A DNA stretch of 64,000 nt from Cotesia glomerata (taxonomy: Eukaryota; Arthropoda; Insecta; Hymenoptera; Braconidae), in NCBI RefSeq assembly GCF_020080835.1, contig NC_058160.1:17285152-17349151 (forward strand). The letters run 5' to 3'. The position numbers were made by a program, and so were the translations under genes. Of this stretch, positions 47,901 through 56,765 are shown one piece after another; position 1 is the stretch's first letter, and each line of letters begins with the position of its first letter. The notes beneath the pieces are model-generated. The model was not told the DNA's origin. It ran no database searches and worked only from the letters and a program-made list of their open reading frames with translations.

Positions 47901-49080
47901 TTCCTGTAGATGTTGCACAAGAACCATTGAACACTGTGCGGAGCTTCGTAGTGGCACTATCAAGCTTCAATACCCCATGGTGAGGCAAGAAGTAAGCGTT
48001 TGCGGGCAATTCGTTGACTGGTACTCGTACCATGTGTCCTAGTTGAATGTATTCTGCCATGAATGCACGATACATGTCAGAATATTCTTTTTCTCGCGAC
48101 AAGCGAGTTATTAATCTGCGGAGTGACCCCATAGCTGCGTTGATAGAGTCGCCAAGTTGACTCTCAAGGGCCTTAAGCGGTAATCTCACTACGTAGCGTC
48201 CATCAGGCTGTCGATAATGCGTTTGACGAAAGTGAATTTCACATTCGTCTTCTTCAGCGGTGTTGAGCGGTGAATTTCCTGATGAAACTTCTTCCTGTTC
48301 CCAAAACTTAGCGATAGCGTCTTGTAATTCAGTATCTACTGACGCATGTAGTGCTGCGTGTGATGTTGAAGCGTGTTTAGCGGTGACAGCCCCATAGACA
48401 ATCCAACCAAGCGTGGTGGATTGTGCAATAGGAGCATTGCGAGGTCCTCGTTGAATCTCTGCGTTCATGATCTGTGCGGCTGGTGATGCACCTAGAATAA
48501 TATCTACAGGGCGTGGCTGTAGATACTGCGGGTCAGCGAGCTTGAGATTCTCAAGATGCGGCCATTTCGGATCAGCGATCACGAACGATGGAAGATCTAC
48601 CGTCAGTGTTGGTAGAATATGCATGCTGACATGCATTGATGCGGTCGTACACAGCGAACGAAGCTCAATTGTGCTCACACCTAGTGAGCTTCCTGCGGAG
48701 ACATTGCCAATGCCCTTGAGCATGACCATGTCACGCTGTAGCGGTTGTCCAAGCTTCTTGAAGAGCGACTGTCTTATAAATGAGAGCTCTGAACCTTGAT
48801 CAATCAACACTCTGGCGGTGATTGGATTACCATGATGCGGGCGTACCTGGACTAAGGCGGTAGCTAGCAATACTTGAGCGGAAAGCGGATCTGTGCGGAA
48901 GATGTAGACTGCGGTGAAGCTGGTTTCGTTGGTGCATCCAAAATGGATGGACATGTGGTGACGTTGACCACATTTTCGGCAATCTTGAGCGGTCATGCAA
49001 TTTGCGGCGCGGTGCGGAACACGAAAGTTGAAGCACAAATTGCATTTTTCAACTATCTTGTGTAATTCTCCATAGCGAGG
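44965..49080 (-). CDS. BEL/Pao polyprotein (zinc knuckles, protease, RT, RNase H, integrase), 5'-truncated
   Basis: Open for about 1370 codons. Numbering from 49038, Cys/His knuckles (HRAANC, CRKCGQRHH) lie at residues 9-30. An A17-type aspartic protease motif LIDQGSELSF is at about 78-88. Reverse transcriptase spans about 340-560 with the catalytic YVDDIYGG at 488-495. RNase H follows (HGFSDASQNA, LWTDSAVTLAW). The integrase has an HHCC part (DDSHRKTLHGG, CVICTRH) and DDE residues in DYAGP, YSDCGTNF and HFGGKWEAAVKS, with a C-terminal segment typical of Pao (SVVLITTEDLPPTKWPLAKV). No in-frame ATG lies upstream of the knuckles, and the capsid region is missing. The protein could at best act in trans. 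The copy is antisense in a cytospin intron. Confidence 0.93.
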   Translation of the reverse strand, partial: PRYGELHKIVEKCNLCFNFRVPHRAANCMTAQDCRKCGQRHHMSIHFGCTNETSFTAVYIFRTDPLSAQVLLATALVQVRPHHGNPITARVLIDQGSELSFIRQSLFKKLGQPLQRDMVMLKGIGNVSAGSSLGVSTIELRSLCTTASMHVSMHILPTLTVDLPSFVIADPKWPHLENLKLADPQYLQPRPVDIILGASPAAQIMNAEIQRGPRNAPIAQSTTLGWIVYGAVTAKHASTSHAALHASVDTELQDAIAKFWEQEEVSSGNSPLNTAEEDECEIHFRQTHYRQPDGRYVVRLPLKALESQLGDSINAAMGSLRRLITRLSREKEYSDMYRAFMAEYIQLGHMVRVPVNELPANAYFLPHHGVLKLDSATTKLRTVFNGSCATSTGISLNDILHAGPKTQIDMFDVMLRIRCSRILFATDITKMFRQIEVDSLDWPLQCILWIDENDLIDAYCLKTVTYGTASAPFDAVRVLIQIVKDEGHRFPLAVAPMLKTRYVDDIYGGADNEEDAIKAAVQTKALCAAGCFPLAKWASNSPRLLAEVAPEKQLDTPLKEISDAPVKVLGMYWNSRTDALQFKYTLPPETPKTKRAILSEIAKLYDPLGLLAPIVVKAKIFMQNLWLDRVSWDEQLSPSLIHKWTGYREDLRNIESIRIPRWNNIAPGATMELHGFSDASQNAMAATVYLRVTDADGNIKVSLLCSKTQVAPLKTMTIPRLELSAAWLLTQLILLVKEVQSLENVRINLWTDSAVTLAWIKSPAIRWKTFVRNRVGKIQETLRDVSWKFIPGKQNPADCASRGIPTLKLKQHALWWHGPTWLHEPESSWPTLEPPTDNATHREERQGLTLVTWKAENCLLQQLLSHYTLVFPLLRKLSIWHRAIDRFKRVPQSSLAYPLTPSDLERAKLTLIKFTQGQYFAREIHTLQDGDGLPKNNSITKLTPFIDHQGVLRVGGRLKNALLDPEERHPAILPRQSPLTSILIDDSHRKTLHGGTQLTLADLRKSVWIIGGRVPVRSFILRCVICTRHRGERAQQLMGQLPAARVQPTRAFLHTGLDYAGPITLKTFQGRGAKTYKGWIAVFVCMFSSAVHLELVTDYTAATFIAAYRRFTSRRGICHTLYSDCGTNFVGADKELKRLFAAGSRTLRELSTLIAQDGTNWKFNPPGAPHFGGKWEAAVKSIKFHLRRTIGDSLLTLEQYSTLLAQIEAILNSRPLTPLNEDPAELAVLTAGHFLIGQSLTAFPEPSLTDLQPARLSHWEQVQQMVQHFWKRYYQDCIHRYQAISKWHHRRNQIKVGSVVLITTEDLPPTKWPLAKVIAVHPGEDGQIRVVTVKTVNTELVRPITKLCVLPLTHEEDDLVDAAANPGENVR

Positions 49081-49305
49081 TTATTTAAGGCCCGAAGTCG
49101 AGTTTTCAGTCTTAATAAACGGAAAGTTCAGCGTACCGGTGTACGAATGACTATCAGGAGCAGCACCCGATCTGCTCTGCGATGCTCCTGACACTCGACC
49201 TTTCCTAGCGGTATTACACTTCACTTAACACAGCACAATTTTTAAGCGGAATAATAAATTAATTTAATTGAGATAGAGCCAGCCTGATCCGGCTCGAGGG
49301 ACCAA

Positions 49306-49946
49306 TGAATAATTACTGAAAGAGCGGAAAAGCGGGGATCAGGTTTAGGTCTGGATATCTCAATTAAAACGCGTAAATTATTATAAAAAATAACACTAGG
49401 AATTTATTTACATTAAATACACTCAATATTTAATATAGTTAATAGCGGATTGTTAAGATAAAAGCGGATTTGTAAATTACAGCGTGGTTTGCAAAGCGAA
49501 GCCGGTTGACACGTGGTTGAACACTTTGCCGGCACTGAAAAAGCGGTGAAATAAATGCACTGTTAACACAAATTACCTATAAAAACTAAAGCGAATTATT
49601 AGCGGTTAATTTAAGCAGTTTAGATTATAAAATTAGCGAAATGCGGTTTATTAACAAAAAGCGAAAGTAAAGAAATACTAATGGCGACTTGATGCAGCGA
49701 AAGCGTAGAAGCGAAAGATAATAACAATAGTCCGTCTTCTTCCTCGTTGAAGTGGGGAAGAAGGCTATTGCGCATGTCTAGTGGGAGCGATCAGCCAATA
49801 AAGCGGTCGATTCATGACGTGATCGAGAGGCTGATTTTCTATTGGCGGTTCGATTTTTGCGGGAACTAGCGGTGGACAGGTGCGTCTCTTGAATTTGGGT
49901 GTCCCCCAGGAGCGAGTTAATCGCTACTGGGCCTTGTTCACCGAAC
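49306..49946 (-). repeat. BEL/Pao 5' LTR
   Basis: Pairs with 44333-44974. By eye it contains 18 AGCG words on the + strand but a single CGCT. Confidence 0.95.
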
Positions 49947-50245
49947 ACCTCAGCATATTTCAATTTTAGCAGCTTACAGTTTAGTTTCTTAAAAAATGAT
50001 ATGAAAACCTTAAAATATTTTAATTATTTAAAACTTAAATTTTTTTAATTATTTGCTCTGAATTGAATCTGCATTTCGTTGTTTTTATTTTAAAAAATGA
50101 GCCAATATGACCGTGCACAAATAAAGAAAATGTTTAAAAACTTCTTTTTTAATCATCTTAGTATCTATTTTATAATTTGTTTATGTCTAAGTAGTTCTTA
50201 ATAAAATTAGTGAATTGTTTTGTTATCAGTCAATTAATTTTTTAG

Positions 50246-50437
50246 TAAATCAGAAAAATGTTTCACTGGCGTTACGACAAACTTTGCCCCCTACCGAAAC
50301 TCAACAAAATGTATTGACTGAGGTTAAACAAGAAGTAGTAGCTCGTCGGAAATCTAATCTCTCACGGCAAGATTCTAGACTATCTGTAAAATGTTTGATT
50401 GAAAGTATTGAAAACGCTACTAAGCAAGCAAAATCTG
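50246..50437 (+). CDS. SPECC1L: Cytospin-A, internal exon 4 seen
   Basis: 192 nt. The acceptor is placed after 'aattttttag' because only this choice completes the split codon left by the exon ending at 43836. It encodes LRQTLPPTETQQNVLTEVKQ and RQDSRLSVKCLIESIENATK, the conserved stretch between the coiled coil and the CH domain. The donor is 'gtaagt'. Confidence 0.88.
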
Positions 50438-50503
50438 GTAAGTTTATTTTGTAGTTAGTCTTGAAGAATTTAAATTGGATTTAATTGATAATAATTATTT
50501 TAG

Positions 50504-50680
50504 GACCAGGTAGTCAAAGTAGCTCTACATCTTCTTTAAATTCTATTGGAGCTAATGATTTATTGAACCTAAAATCTTCATTACGTGATCAGCAACAAAT
50601 TAGTAACATTATCAGTGCTACAAATTCACCGAATTTAATTAAAATTCATAATTTTGATAATAAGAAATTAACATTTTCAG
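50504..50680 (+). CDS. SPECC1L: Cytospin-A, internal exon 5 seen
   Basis: 177 nt, a Ser-rich linker (GPGSQSSSTSSLNSIGAN), in phase with both neighbours. Donor 'gtaaga'. A MITE starts seven bases after the exon end. The low complexity makes family matching weak here; the splice phases support it. Confidence 0.75.
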
Positions 50681-50687
50681 GTAAGAA

Positions 50688-50841
50688 TCCCTGATTAAAA
50701 ATATTGATTGAAAAGTATTGAGAATCAGTCACCCCATGTAAACTGTATATCTATATATACATGAAAAAGAATTGAAAGTATTAAAAAGTATTCAAATTTC
50801 ATCTTTTTTAATCCTTTTCAATCAATATTTTTAACCAGGAA
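50688..50841. mobile_element. 154 bp MITE, CTACCCTG/TCCCTG family, next to a splice donor
   Basis: The ends are TCCCTGATTAAAAATATTGA and TCAATATTTTTAACCAGGAA, with GATTGAAAAG continuing the arms. It is related to 36506-36840. It fills most of the intron between exons 5 and 6 and may supply part of the donor context. Confidence 0.8.
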
Positions 50842-50912
50842 TAGCAATTTTCAAATCAATTAAATGTTAAAACTAATTGTTTTAAGTATTTTCTTTATTA
50901 TATAAATTACAG

Positions 50913-51295
50913 AACCATCGAAATCTACACTTATAAATTTAAATTCAAAAGAACTGTTGGATTCTGCAACGTTGAATGTAAATACTATTGATTTTGTCCG
51001 ACGAAACAGTATAACAGATCTTACTGGTAAAAATCCTTTATGTGGATTGGTTAAAAATGGTGGTTCTAAGAGAAATGCATTACTTAAATGGTGTCAAAAT
51101 AAAACAATAGGTTATCGAAACATCGATATTACGAATTTCAGTAGTTCCTGGAATGATGGTCTTGCACTTTGTGCTATTCTCCATTCATATCTACCCGACA
51201 AAATACCTTATGATTCTTTAAATCCATCTGATAAGAAGAAAAATTTTTATTTAGCATTTTCAGCAGCTGAAAGCGTAGGAATCCCAACGACATTA
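50913..51295 (+). CDS. SPECC1L: Cytospin-A, exon 6 seen: calponin-homology domain
   Basis: 383 nt. After a linker (DFVRRNSITDLTGKNPLCGL), the CH domain begins at GSKRNALLKWCQNKTIGYRN and continues FSSSWNDGLALCAILHSYLP and NFYLAFSAAESVGIPTTL. The CH domain binds actin filaments. The 'LL.WCQ', 'DF..SW.DGLALCA.LH..LP' and 'NF..AF..AE..GI' signatures are clear. The donor gtaagt at 51296 leaves phase 0. Confidence 0.96.
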
Positions 51296-51367
51296 GTAAG
51301 TAAAAGTTATTTCCATTCACAATTAATAGTTAATATATATTCAACTCAACATTTTTTATACTTTTAG

Positions 51368-51457
51368 AATATTAGTGATATGTGTCAATTAGAGCGCCCA
51401 GAATGGCAGCAAGTTATGACGTACGTTACAAGTATTTATAAGCATTTTGAAACTTGA
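51368..51457 (+). CDS. SPECC1L: Cytospin-A, last exon (CH domain end)
   Basis: 30 codons: NISDMCQLERPEWQQVMTYV, then TSIYKHFET and TGA at 51455-51457. It finishes the last CH-domain helix, 'ERPDWQ.VM.YV..IYK.FE' being the standard C-terminus of the family. The seven exons sum to 771 residues; the missing N-terminus lies further upstream. Confidence 0.95.
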   Translation, partial: NISDMCQLERPEWQQVMTYVTSIYKHFET

Positions 51458-51536
51458 ATCACAAAAAACAGATCTTTAAATCCGGAAAAAATGATGACAT
51501 CTAGTCAAATTTATTATAAAATCAATCACTGAAACA

Positions 51537-51542
51537 AATAAA
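51537..51542 (+). promoter_or_regulatory. Candidate cytospin polyadenylation signal (proximal)
   Basis: First AATAAA after the stop codon, 80 bp downstream. A second AATAAA at 52150-52155 could serve a longer 3' UTR. Confidence 0.4.
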
Positions 51543-52493
51543 TTCATCAAAGTTGTTCGATGAAGATATTTTTAAATTCTGATAAGTAATATGAAAACAA
51601 AAGTAATCATAAAAAGTTTAAACTATTTTCAAAGGAGTCGAAATTAAAAGTGTATTGATAGCGAATAACAAATTTTTTATTTAGAAGGTTTTTTCTGAAA
51701 GTGTGATATTTCCGAGCTCAAACAGAGTGTAGTCTCAAAAAAGTTTTTTATTGTCTCCCATACTTTTGTAATTTCAATACCTCAATTTATATTTGTAACA
51801 GTTAGATTTTTTGAACTCTAATTAAAATTTTATTCGTAATTCTTAGTAATTACATAAAATCGATTGTTTGTACATAATTACTTCATTATAAATATTAAAA
51901 AAAAAAAAAAAAAAAAAAATTACAATTAAAAACGAGGGAACAAATTTCGTTCACGTTTAAAAATTATTTATGCTTTTATCCAAAAAATTCAGTATTATCA
52001 TAACAAGATCTGACTATACAAAAACAAAATATTTGAGATCATTCAAAAAGCAGTAATCTTTTGATTTTTTTTAGTTATAACTTAGTGTAAAGATGAATAG
52101 ATGGTTTTATTAAATCAGTTGAGTGTTTATTGTAAAATATGTAGAAAGCAATAAATGAAATTTTTATAATCAAGATATATTTTTTTTTGTATTTAACACA
52201 GATTGATCATCTTAATTTCAGGTATTTTTTGAAGTTTGTGACAAAAAATTTCAAATAATTTTAATATTATTATATATTAAAATTATTACCTAAAAATATG
52301 GCGATTCTCGGTATGATTAATTCTAACAATTTCATCCGTTTGTGATGGATAGATGCTTTACAATGGATAAACATGGGTGCTGGCGCTGACATCTAACCAT
52401 TGATGAATGATGATCCTTCAAAATTTTTATCAAATGTGGCAACTTATGGAAGTTATCCACTAATTGTCTCAAATATTTAATGGTCCCGGGAAA
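51543..52493 (+). other. Cytospin 3' UTR or flank, AT-rich
   Basis: No ORF. A poly-A run at 51898-51919 and AATAAA at 52150 could mark a long 3' UTR. Otherwise nothing recognised. Confidence 0.4.
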
Positions 52494-52688
52494 AAATAAT
52501 CATACATGATCATGCGAGACCACAAGTTAATCTCATGCATGACCATGTCTGAATATTCGCCATACGTGAAAAAGTATGACCCATGCGTGACCAAGTACGA
52601 TCATGCTTTTTTAGATCTGGCGAATATCCAGGAATGATCATGCCTGATCAAGCATTATCGTGTATGACAAGGTATAATCATGTATAGA
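52494..52688. repeat. Cluster of CATGATCATG-like palindromes
   Basis: CATGATCATG, GCATGACCATG, GATCATGC and TGATCATGCC variants occur about ten times in 195 bp in both orientations, without an ORF. AGATCTGGCGAATATCCAGG lies in the middle, and TGAATATTCGCC mirrors part of it. Confidence 0.65.
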
Positions 52689-52811
52689 GAACAAAATAAC
52701 GATAAACAAAATTTTAAATAAACCAAAAAGTTTTTTTTGTTTATCACGGTTTTAGTCTTTCACTATATTTAGTCGTAAATTGTTTTTTTTCTTTGAACAA
52801 AACCATTTGAC

Positions 52812-52888
52812 ATTCGGTTCTTGATGAGATTCGAACCCGGGACCTTTGTGACATGAAGCACGAACGTTAACAGCTGCGCTGATCCGCC
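52812..52888 (-). repeat. tRNA-derived SINE head or tRNA pseudogene
   Basis: On the - strand, GCGGATCAGCGCAGCTGTTA resembles an A-box region and CCCGGGTTCGAATCTC is a B box with partial T stem. The acceptor arms do not pair and the anticodon arm is poor. It is not a functional tRNA. Confidence 0.5.
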
Positions 52889-53464
52889 TTAATACTTGGA
52901 AAAATTTTTACTACTTGTTATATTTTTCGTCCGTCGTTACAGTGATAGTGTCTTGAGTACAATATTATTAATGATTTAGTTTTAAATAAATTCAAATTAA
53001 TATACATATTTTACAAAAAAAAAAAAAAAAAAATGTTTTTTTTACGAGAAAAAGTACAGTCGAAGGTTTATTTATAAGTATAAATGAATGTTATACATTT
53101 TTGTTTGTATTAATTTTTTCATATAATACCTCTAACTGATCTTTAATGATCCTAAAATTTTCAAGATTTCAGGATCATTAAAGATCAATTTTTTCTTTTT
53201 ATTTTCAAAGATCTATTTTTTAAATTAAAAAAAAAAATTTTTTTTTGCAGTATGCAAGTAAAGTTAATCAAAACAGTTTGGAAAATCCAAATGTGCATGC
53301 CTTCAGCACTCATGTTATTTGGAAATTTTTTAAAGTAGATAAAATATTAATCACAGAACGAAAAAAAAAAATGATTCCAAGTAAAAGTATAATTTAACTC
53401 AAGCTTGTTTGAATTTTTCCGCATGAATCGGAGGAAAAAGAAATTCGAGACTACACTACTGACA

Positions 53465-53690
53465 TCCATAGATTCGATAGAATCTGGCGCCAAGTTCCGT
53501 TCAAATCCATTGTAAACGGAGCGCCAGTCTACCGAGTCCACAGATTCGGTAGAATCTGGCGCCAAGTTCCGTTCAAATCCATTGTAAACGGAGCGCCAGA
53601 CTACCGAGTGTATTTACTGTAAGCAGAACGGTATTTCGAGGTTGCAAAATTTTGTTTAATTCTACGGTACCTGATAAAAAAAAAGTATTG
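53465..53690 (-). repeat. End of the MITE-linked repeat, with a 72 bp tandem duplication
   Basis: Reverse complement of the end of 7909-8440. The terminal 72 bp (TCCA(T/C)AGATTCG...CTACCGAG) is present twice, 53465-53536 and 53537-53608. Confidence 0.8.
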
Positions 53691-54070
53691 AGACAAAGAA
53701 AAAAATATTGAAAAGTATTGGTTTTCTAGTCAATCTGTAACGGGTATTTTTCAGGTAATAATAATAAACCAATTAATCCCCGGCTCGGAATTTTCTCGCC
53801 GGACTCCAGGGTCTTTTCAGGGATAACTTATATAATTTATAAATGAAATTTGAGCCTGAATATAATTGGAACACTATTTCTTTTTATTCAAGACAACAAA
53901 TATCAAAAGCTTAAGTGATAATATGTACAAACTTTATGTCAAAATTAACAATATTCGAACATAACCCGCACATACCGTTTGTTTTTCCGTTTTCGGTGCC
54001 ACCTGGTGGCTAAACTCTGTCTACTACCTTTACAAAGTAGTAATCCTACCGATGGTTACACCCTCAATCG

Positions 54071-54225
54071 CGGCTCTACTTACCCCTAATCCCGTTTGGG
54101 TGCTTGGAAAGCAACCCTTTCCAGCCCTACTTACCCCTAATCCCGTTTGGGTGCTTGGAAAGCAACCCTTTCCGGCCCTACTTACCCCTAATCTCGTTTG
54201 GGTGCTTGGAAAGCAACCCTTCCTA
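54071..54225. repeat. 51 bp tandem repeat, three units
   Basis: The unit contains CTACTTACCCCTAATC and GGGTGCTTGGAAAGCAACCC. The repeated peptide frames on both strands are artefacts of the repeat. Confidence 0.9.
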
Positions 54226-54524
54226 GCTACGCGGTGGCCAAATTTCCCCCAAGTGGTCAAGTCAGCACTTACCTGGTTCCTGGTCGGAGACGAGGTAGGA
54301 GTTCCTTGGCAATCTTCCTGGTGAATGGTCTTCTACTAGGAAGGTTTTTACCACTGGGAAACTTGGTACAGCATATTCGTCCGAGTAATTCTCCCGAGAA
54401 AGAATTGCTTGCCTTATCGAGCCAAATTTTGGCGTTTATCATTTTTCCCCTAACTCTCTTGTAACGAACCGGAAGGGTCGTTTTAGACACCTGTCCGGTG
54501 TCCTCGAACTAGCATTCAAAAATA

Positions 54525-54850
54525 ATTTATTATTTTAATCGTAATTTCCTTCATTTTCTATCCATTCGTCTCGCCAAATTCTAAGTTTTTATTTTCGAAA
54601 CTCAATTCTTTATTATTTTAATCGTAATTTCCTTCATTTTCTATCCATTCGTTTCGTCAAATTCACAATTCTTTATTATTTTAATCGCAATTTCTTTCAT
54701 TATATATCCATTCGTTGATTTTCCATACTAAATTGTCCTCGGGACTTATAAAATCTTCGCTTACCTAAATTAATTCTTACAAAATAATAATCGTCATTTC
54801 TTTCATTTTATATCCATTCATCGCTTCCCCATACTAAATCTTGTTCGGAA
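54525..54850. repeat. Degenerate tandem repeat
   Basis: Four occurrences of a unit with TTTAATCGTAATTTC(C/T)TTC and TATCCATTCGT, about 80-115 bp apart. Confidence 0.75.
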
Positions 54851-55482
54851 CTTAGAATAATTTGCCCAGTCTTTTAATTTCTTTTACAATTAATTCGCTC
54901 GGCTTCGTAATAATTTCTCACACGCTTAATTTCTTAATTTAATCATACCTTTGGTAACAATAATATAAAATTATTAACTAAGTAAGTACAATAATTAAAT
55001 AATAATCGCCGCACTAATAACAATAATTGTTTCTATTAATTTTTAAGTAATTAATAAAAAAATAAACTAAAATACTCAAATACAAAAAGTAAAATCTGGG
55101 TCAGAATTATAATTAAGACTCTGTCTTTTTTTTTAACAAATAATAATAAATAGTTGGTAATTTGATATAAGAAACGACGTAAATTAATAGTTTAAATAAT
55201 ATATGAACTAAGTAAACCGTAATAATAATAATAATATCTATCTGAACAAAAATATAATTATAAACGTTTAATACGAAAATATATTCTCGCCGGTTCCGGC
55301 CGGCTTAGTATCAGGCGAACATGAGCTTGGAAGAGTAGGTATTCCTACTGCCGCTCCGCCGTCTCGCTCGCACCTTCGTTCTCGCCGCCTCGCTCGCTGT
55401 CTTGCTCGCACTCATACTCATGACCATCATACCCCTCCTTCCCCGGAAAGAAAAGTGGTGAACTACGTTTGCCACTTTTCTT

Positions 55483-56370
55483 CTAGACGATCTCCTTCCT
55501 CACTAGCTGCTGGACCGTCTTCCCCAACGGTTTGATCCACGGGGTTGGTGTCTTGGTGGTACGTGTCACGCGGTAAAGCTGCATGTCCCGGTCGTACGCG
55601 GTGAACTGCCGGCGTTTCGTCACATGCTCTTCCTTTACCTCTTCTAGCCGGGTGAGGGTAGCTAGAACCTTCTCCAGGGGTGTCTGGACCTTGGCAGGTG
55701 GGGAAAAAAGTTCTCCGGCTTGGCACTCAAATTTGGTGGGTTATTCATTGAGCAGGCCCGGGTTGGAAGTCTTCTCAGATTCTCTCCATCTTCCAATCCT
55801 CCTCTTCCTCTTTATGAAGCTTGCGGCTGCTTCGCTGGGGAAGACTGGCTCGTTGGCGTGCGGTTGAGCTGTTTCGGTGTCGTTAGCCCCCCTAGTGGCT
55901 GTTAATTGAGAACTGCTCTGGTGTTCCTGAGCCTTAGTCGCCAGACGGGGACCGCTTGTTATGAGTGGGCCCGGTCTGGTGGCTTTCCTGATTCCCACCA
56001 TCGTTGCGGCGCTGGCTGGACGTATCAGGGGCCGTTTAGATGGTTTAGAAAAACCCGGTTTGGTGGTTTTTCTTACCGTGGTAGCCTTTGTCATCGCGGC
56101 GCTGGCGGGTCGAATGATGAGCCGTTTTGCCGGTCTTTTGAACCCCGGGTGGGCCGGATCGTATGGCTCGTTGAGCCAGTGAATCCGAGACTGTAGTGTC
56201 AGACTTTCCCGTATTCGCACGTTGGGCTTCTTCTTCGGCGTGGTGGGTGCAAGCAACGTGATTGCGGAGGTAGTTGTGGGTGTGATGGGTGTGAGGTGCA
56301 GTTGTGGTTGCCGCTCCAGTATCTCCTCCATCAGCCATATCTCCTCCTCCATGGTTAGCTCGGCTTTCAT
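55483..56370 (-). pseudogene. Gypsy third ORF (env position), unknown function
   Basis: Starts MKAELTMEEEIWLMEEILER and runs 209 codons to TAA at 55743-55741. The same frame then stays open for about 85 codons (PLEKVLATLTRLEEVKEEHV, TPWIKPLGKTVQQLVRKEIV) to TAG at 55485, so the TAA looks like a mutation. It is Pro/Thr-, Arg- and Lys-rich with no signal peptide or membrane segment, so it is not a recognisable envelope protein. An internal repeat is visible: RLIIRPASAAMTKATTVRKT against RPLIRPASAATMVGIRKATR. A nucleic-acid-binding or accessory role is only a guess. Confidence 0.55.
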
Positions 56371-56765
56371 TGTTTTACTGCTAAATCAGAAAAATTTATG
56401 CATACATACCGAGTCACAACATACAGAATCTATTTTACCGCGGTTTTCTTTTGCGTAACCCTGTTTTCATTTATATATCTTTAGATAGCAGACAGAGTTC
56501 AAGAAAAATCTTAACATACGGTGGTGGGTTACTGCCCAGTTTCAAGTTATTTGTACTCTTTGGCCATAGCCTAGGTTTTTCGACGAGTTTCAATGATTTT
56601 CAGGTTCTATCTTATTACTTCCTGCTAAATTTCTGGTTTTCTCCGTTTCCGTGCTCCTGCCCGAGACCGTACTCTTAGTTAACGAAGACCACTCAGAATA
56701 TTCCTTCTTGGGCACCAAAAGGTGCCGGCTTACGACGTATGCTTCAAGACAGGATTATTTGGTCA

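Larger units (their letters stand above)
44333..49946 (-). mobile_element. BEL/Pao LTR retrotransposon, young, gag-deleted
   Basis: Two LTRs of about 642 bp begin TGAATAATTACTG and end CACCGAACA, and CCTCAG flanks both sides (44327-44332 and 49947-49952). By eye the LTRs differ at one base or so (T/C near 44450). The pol frame (44965-49080) is uninterrupted and runs antisense to the host gene. A primer-binding site candidate (TGGTCCCTCGAGCCGGA on the - strand) abuts the 5' LTR. The leader-to-pol distance is only about 225 bp, so nearly all gag coding sequence before the zinc knuckles is deleted. Confidence 0.95.
43837..50245 (+). other. 6.4 kb cytospin intron with a BEL/Pao insertion
   Basis: Of this intron, 5.6 kb is the BEL/Pao element (44333-49946), so the original intron was about 0.8 kb. 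The acceptor is 'caattaattttttag' at 50231-50245. Confidence 0.85.
53736..55430 (-). repeat. Probable Gypsy 3' LTR
   Basis: It lies between the polypurine tract and the TGTAACGGG terminus, about 1.7 kb. There is no second LTR to compare, so its upper boundary is approximate. The terminus resembles that of the solo LTR at 32474. It contains a 51-bp x 3 tandem repeat (about 54071-54225) and degenerate repeats at 54525-54850. Confidence 0.5.

Noticed and set aside
45225..48799. Several + strand frames of 60-134 codons
   Set aside because: They are antisense shadows of the long BEL/Pao pol frame.
52812..52888. tRNA gene on the - strand
   Set aside because: Only box-like motifs; the stem pairing fails, so it is recorded as SINE-like.
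54030..54324. Repetitive peptides on both strands around the 51 bp repeat
   Set aside because: They exist in opposite strands purely because the 51-bp tandem repeat is a multiple of three; no start context or family.
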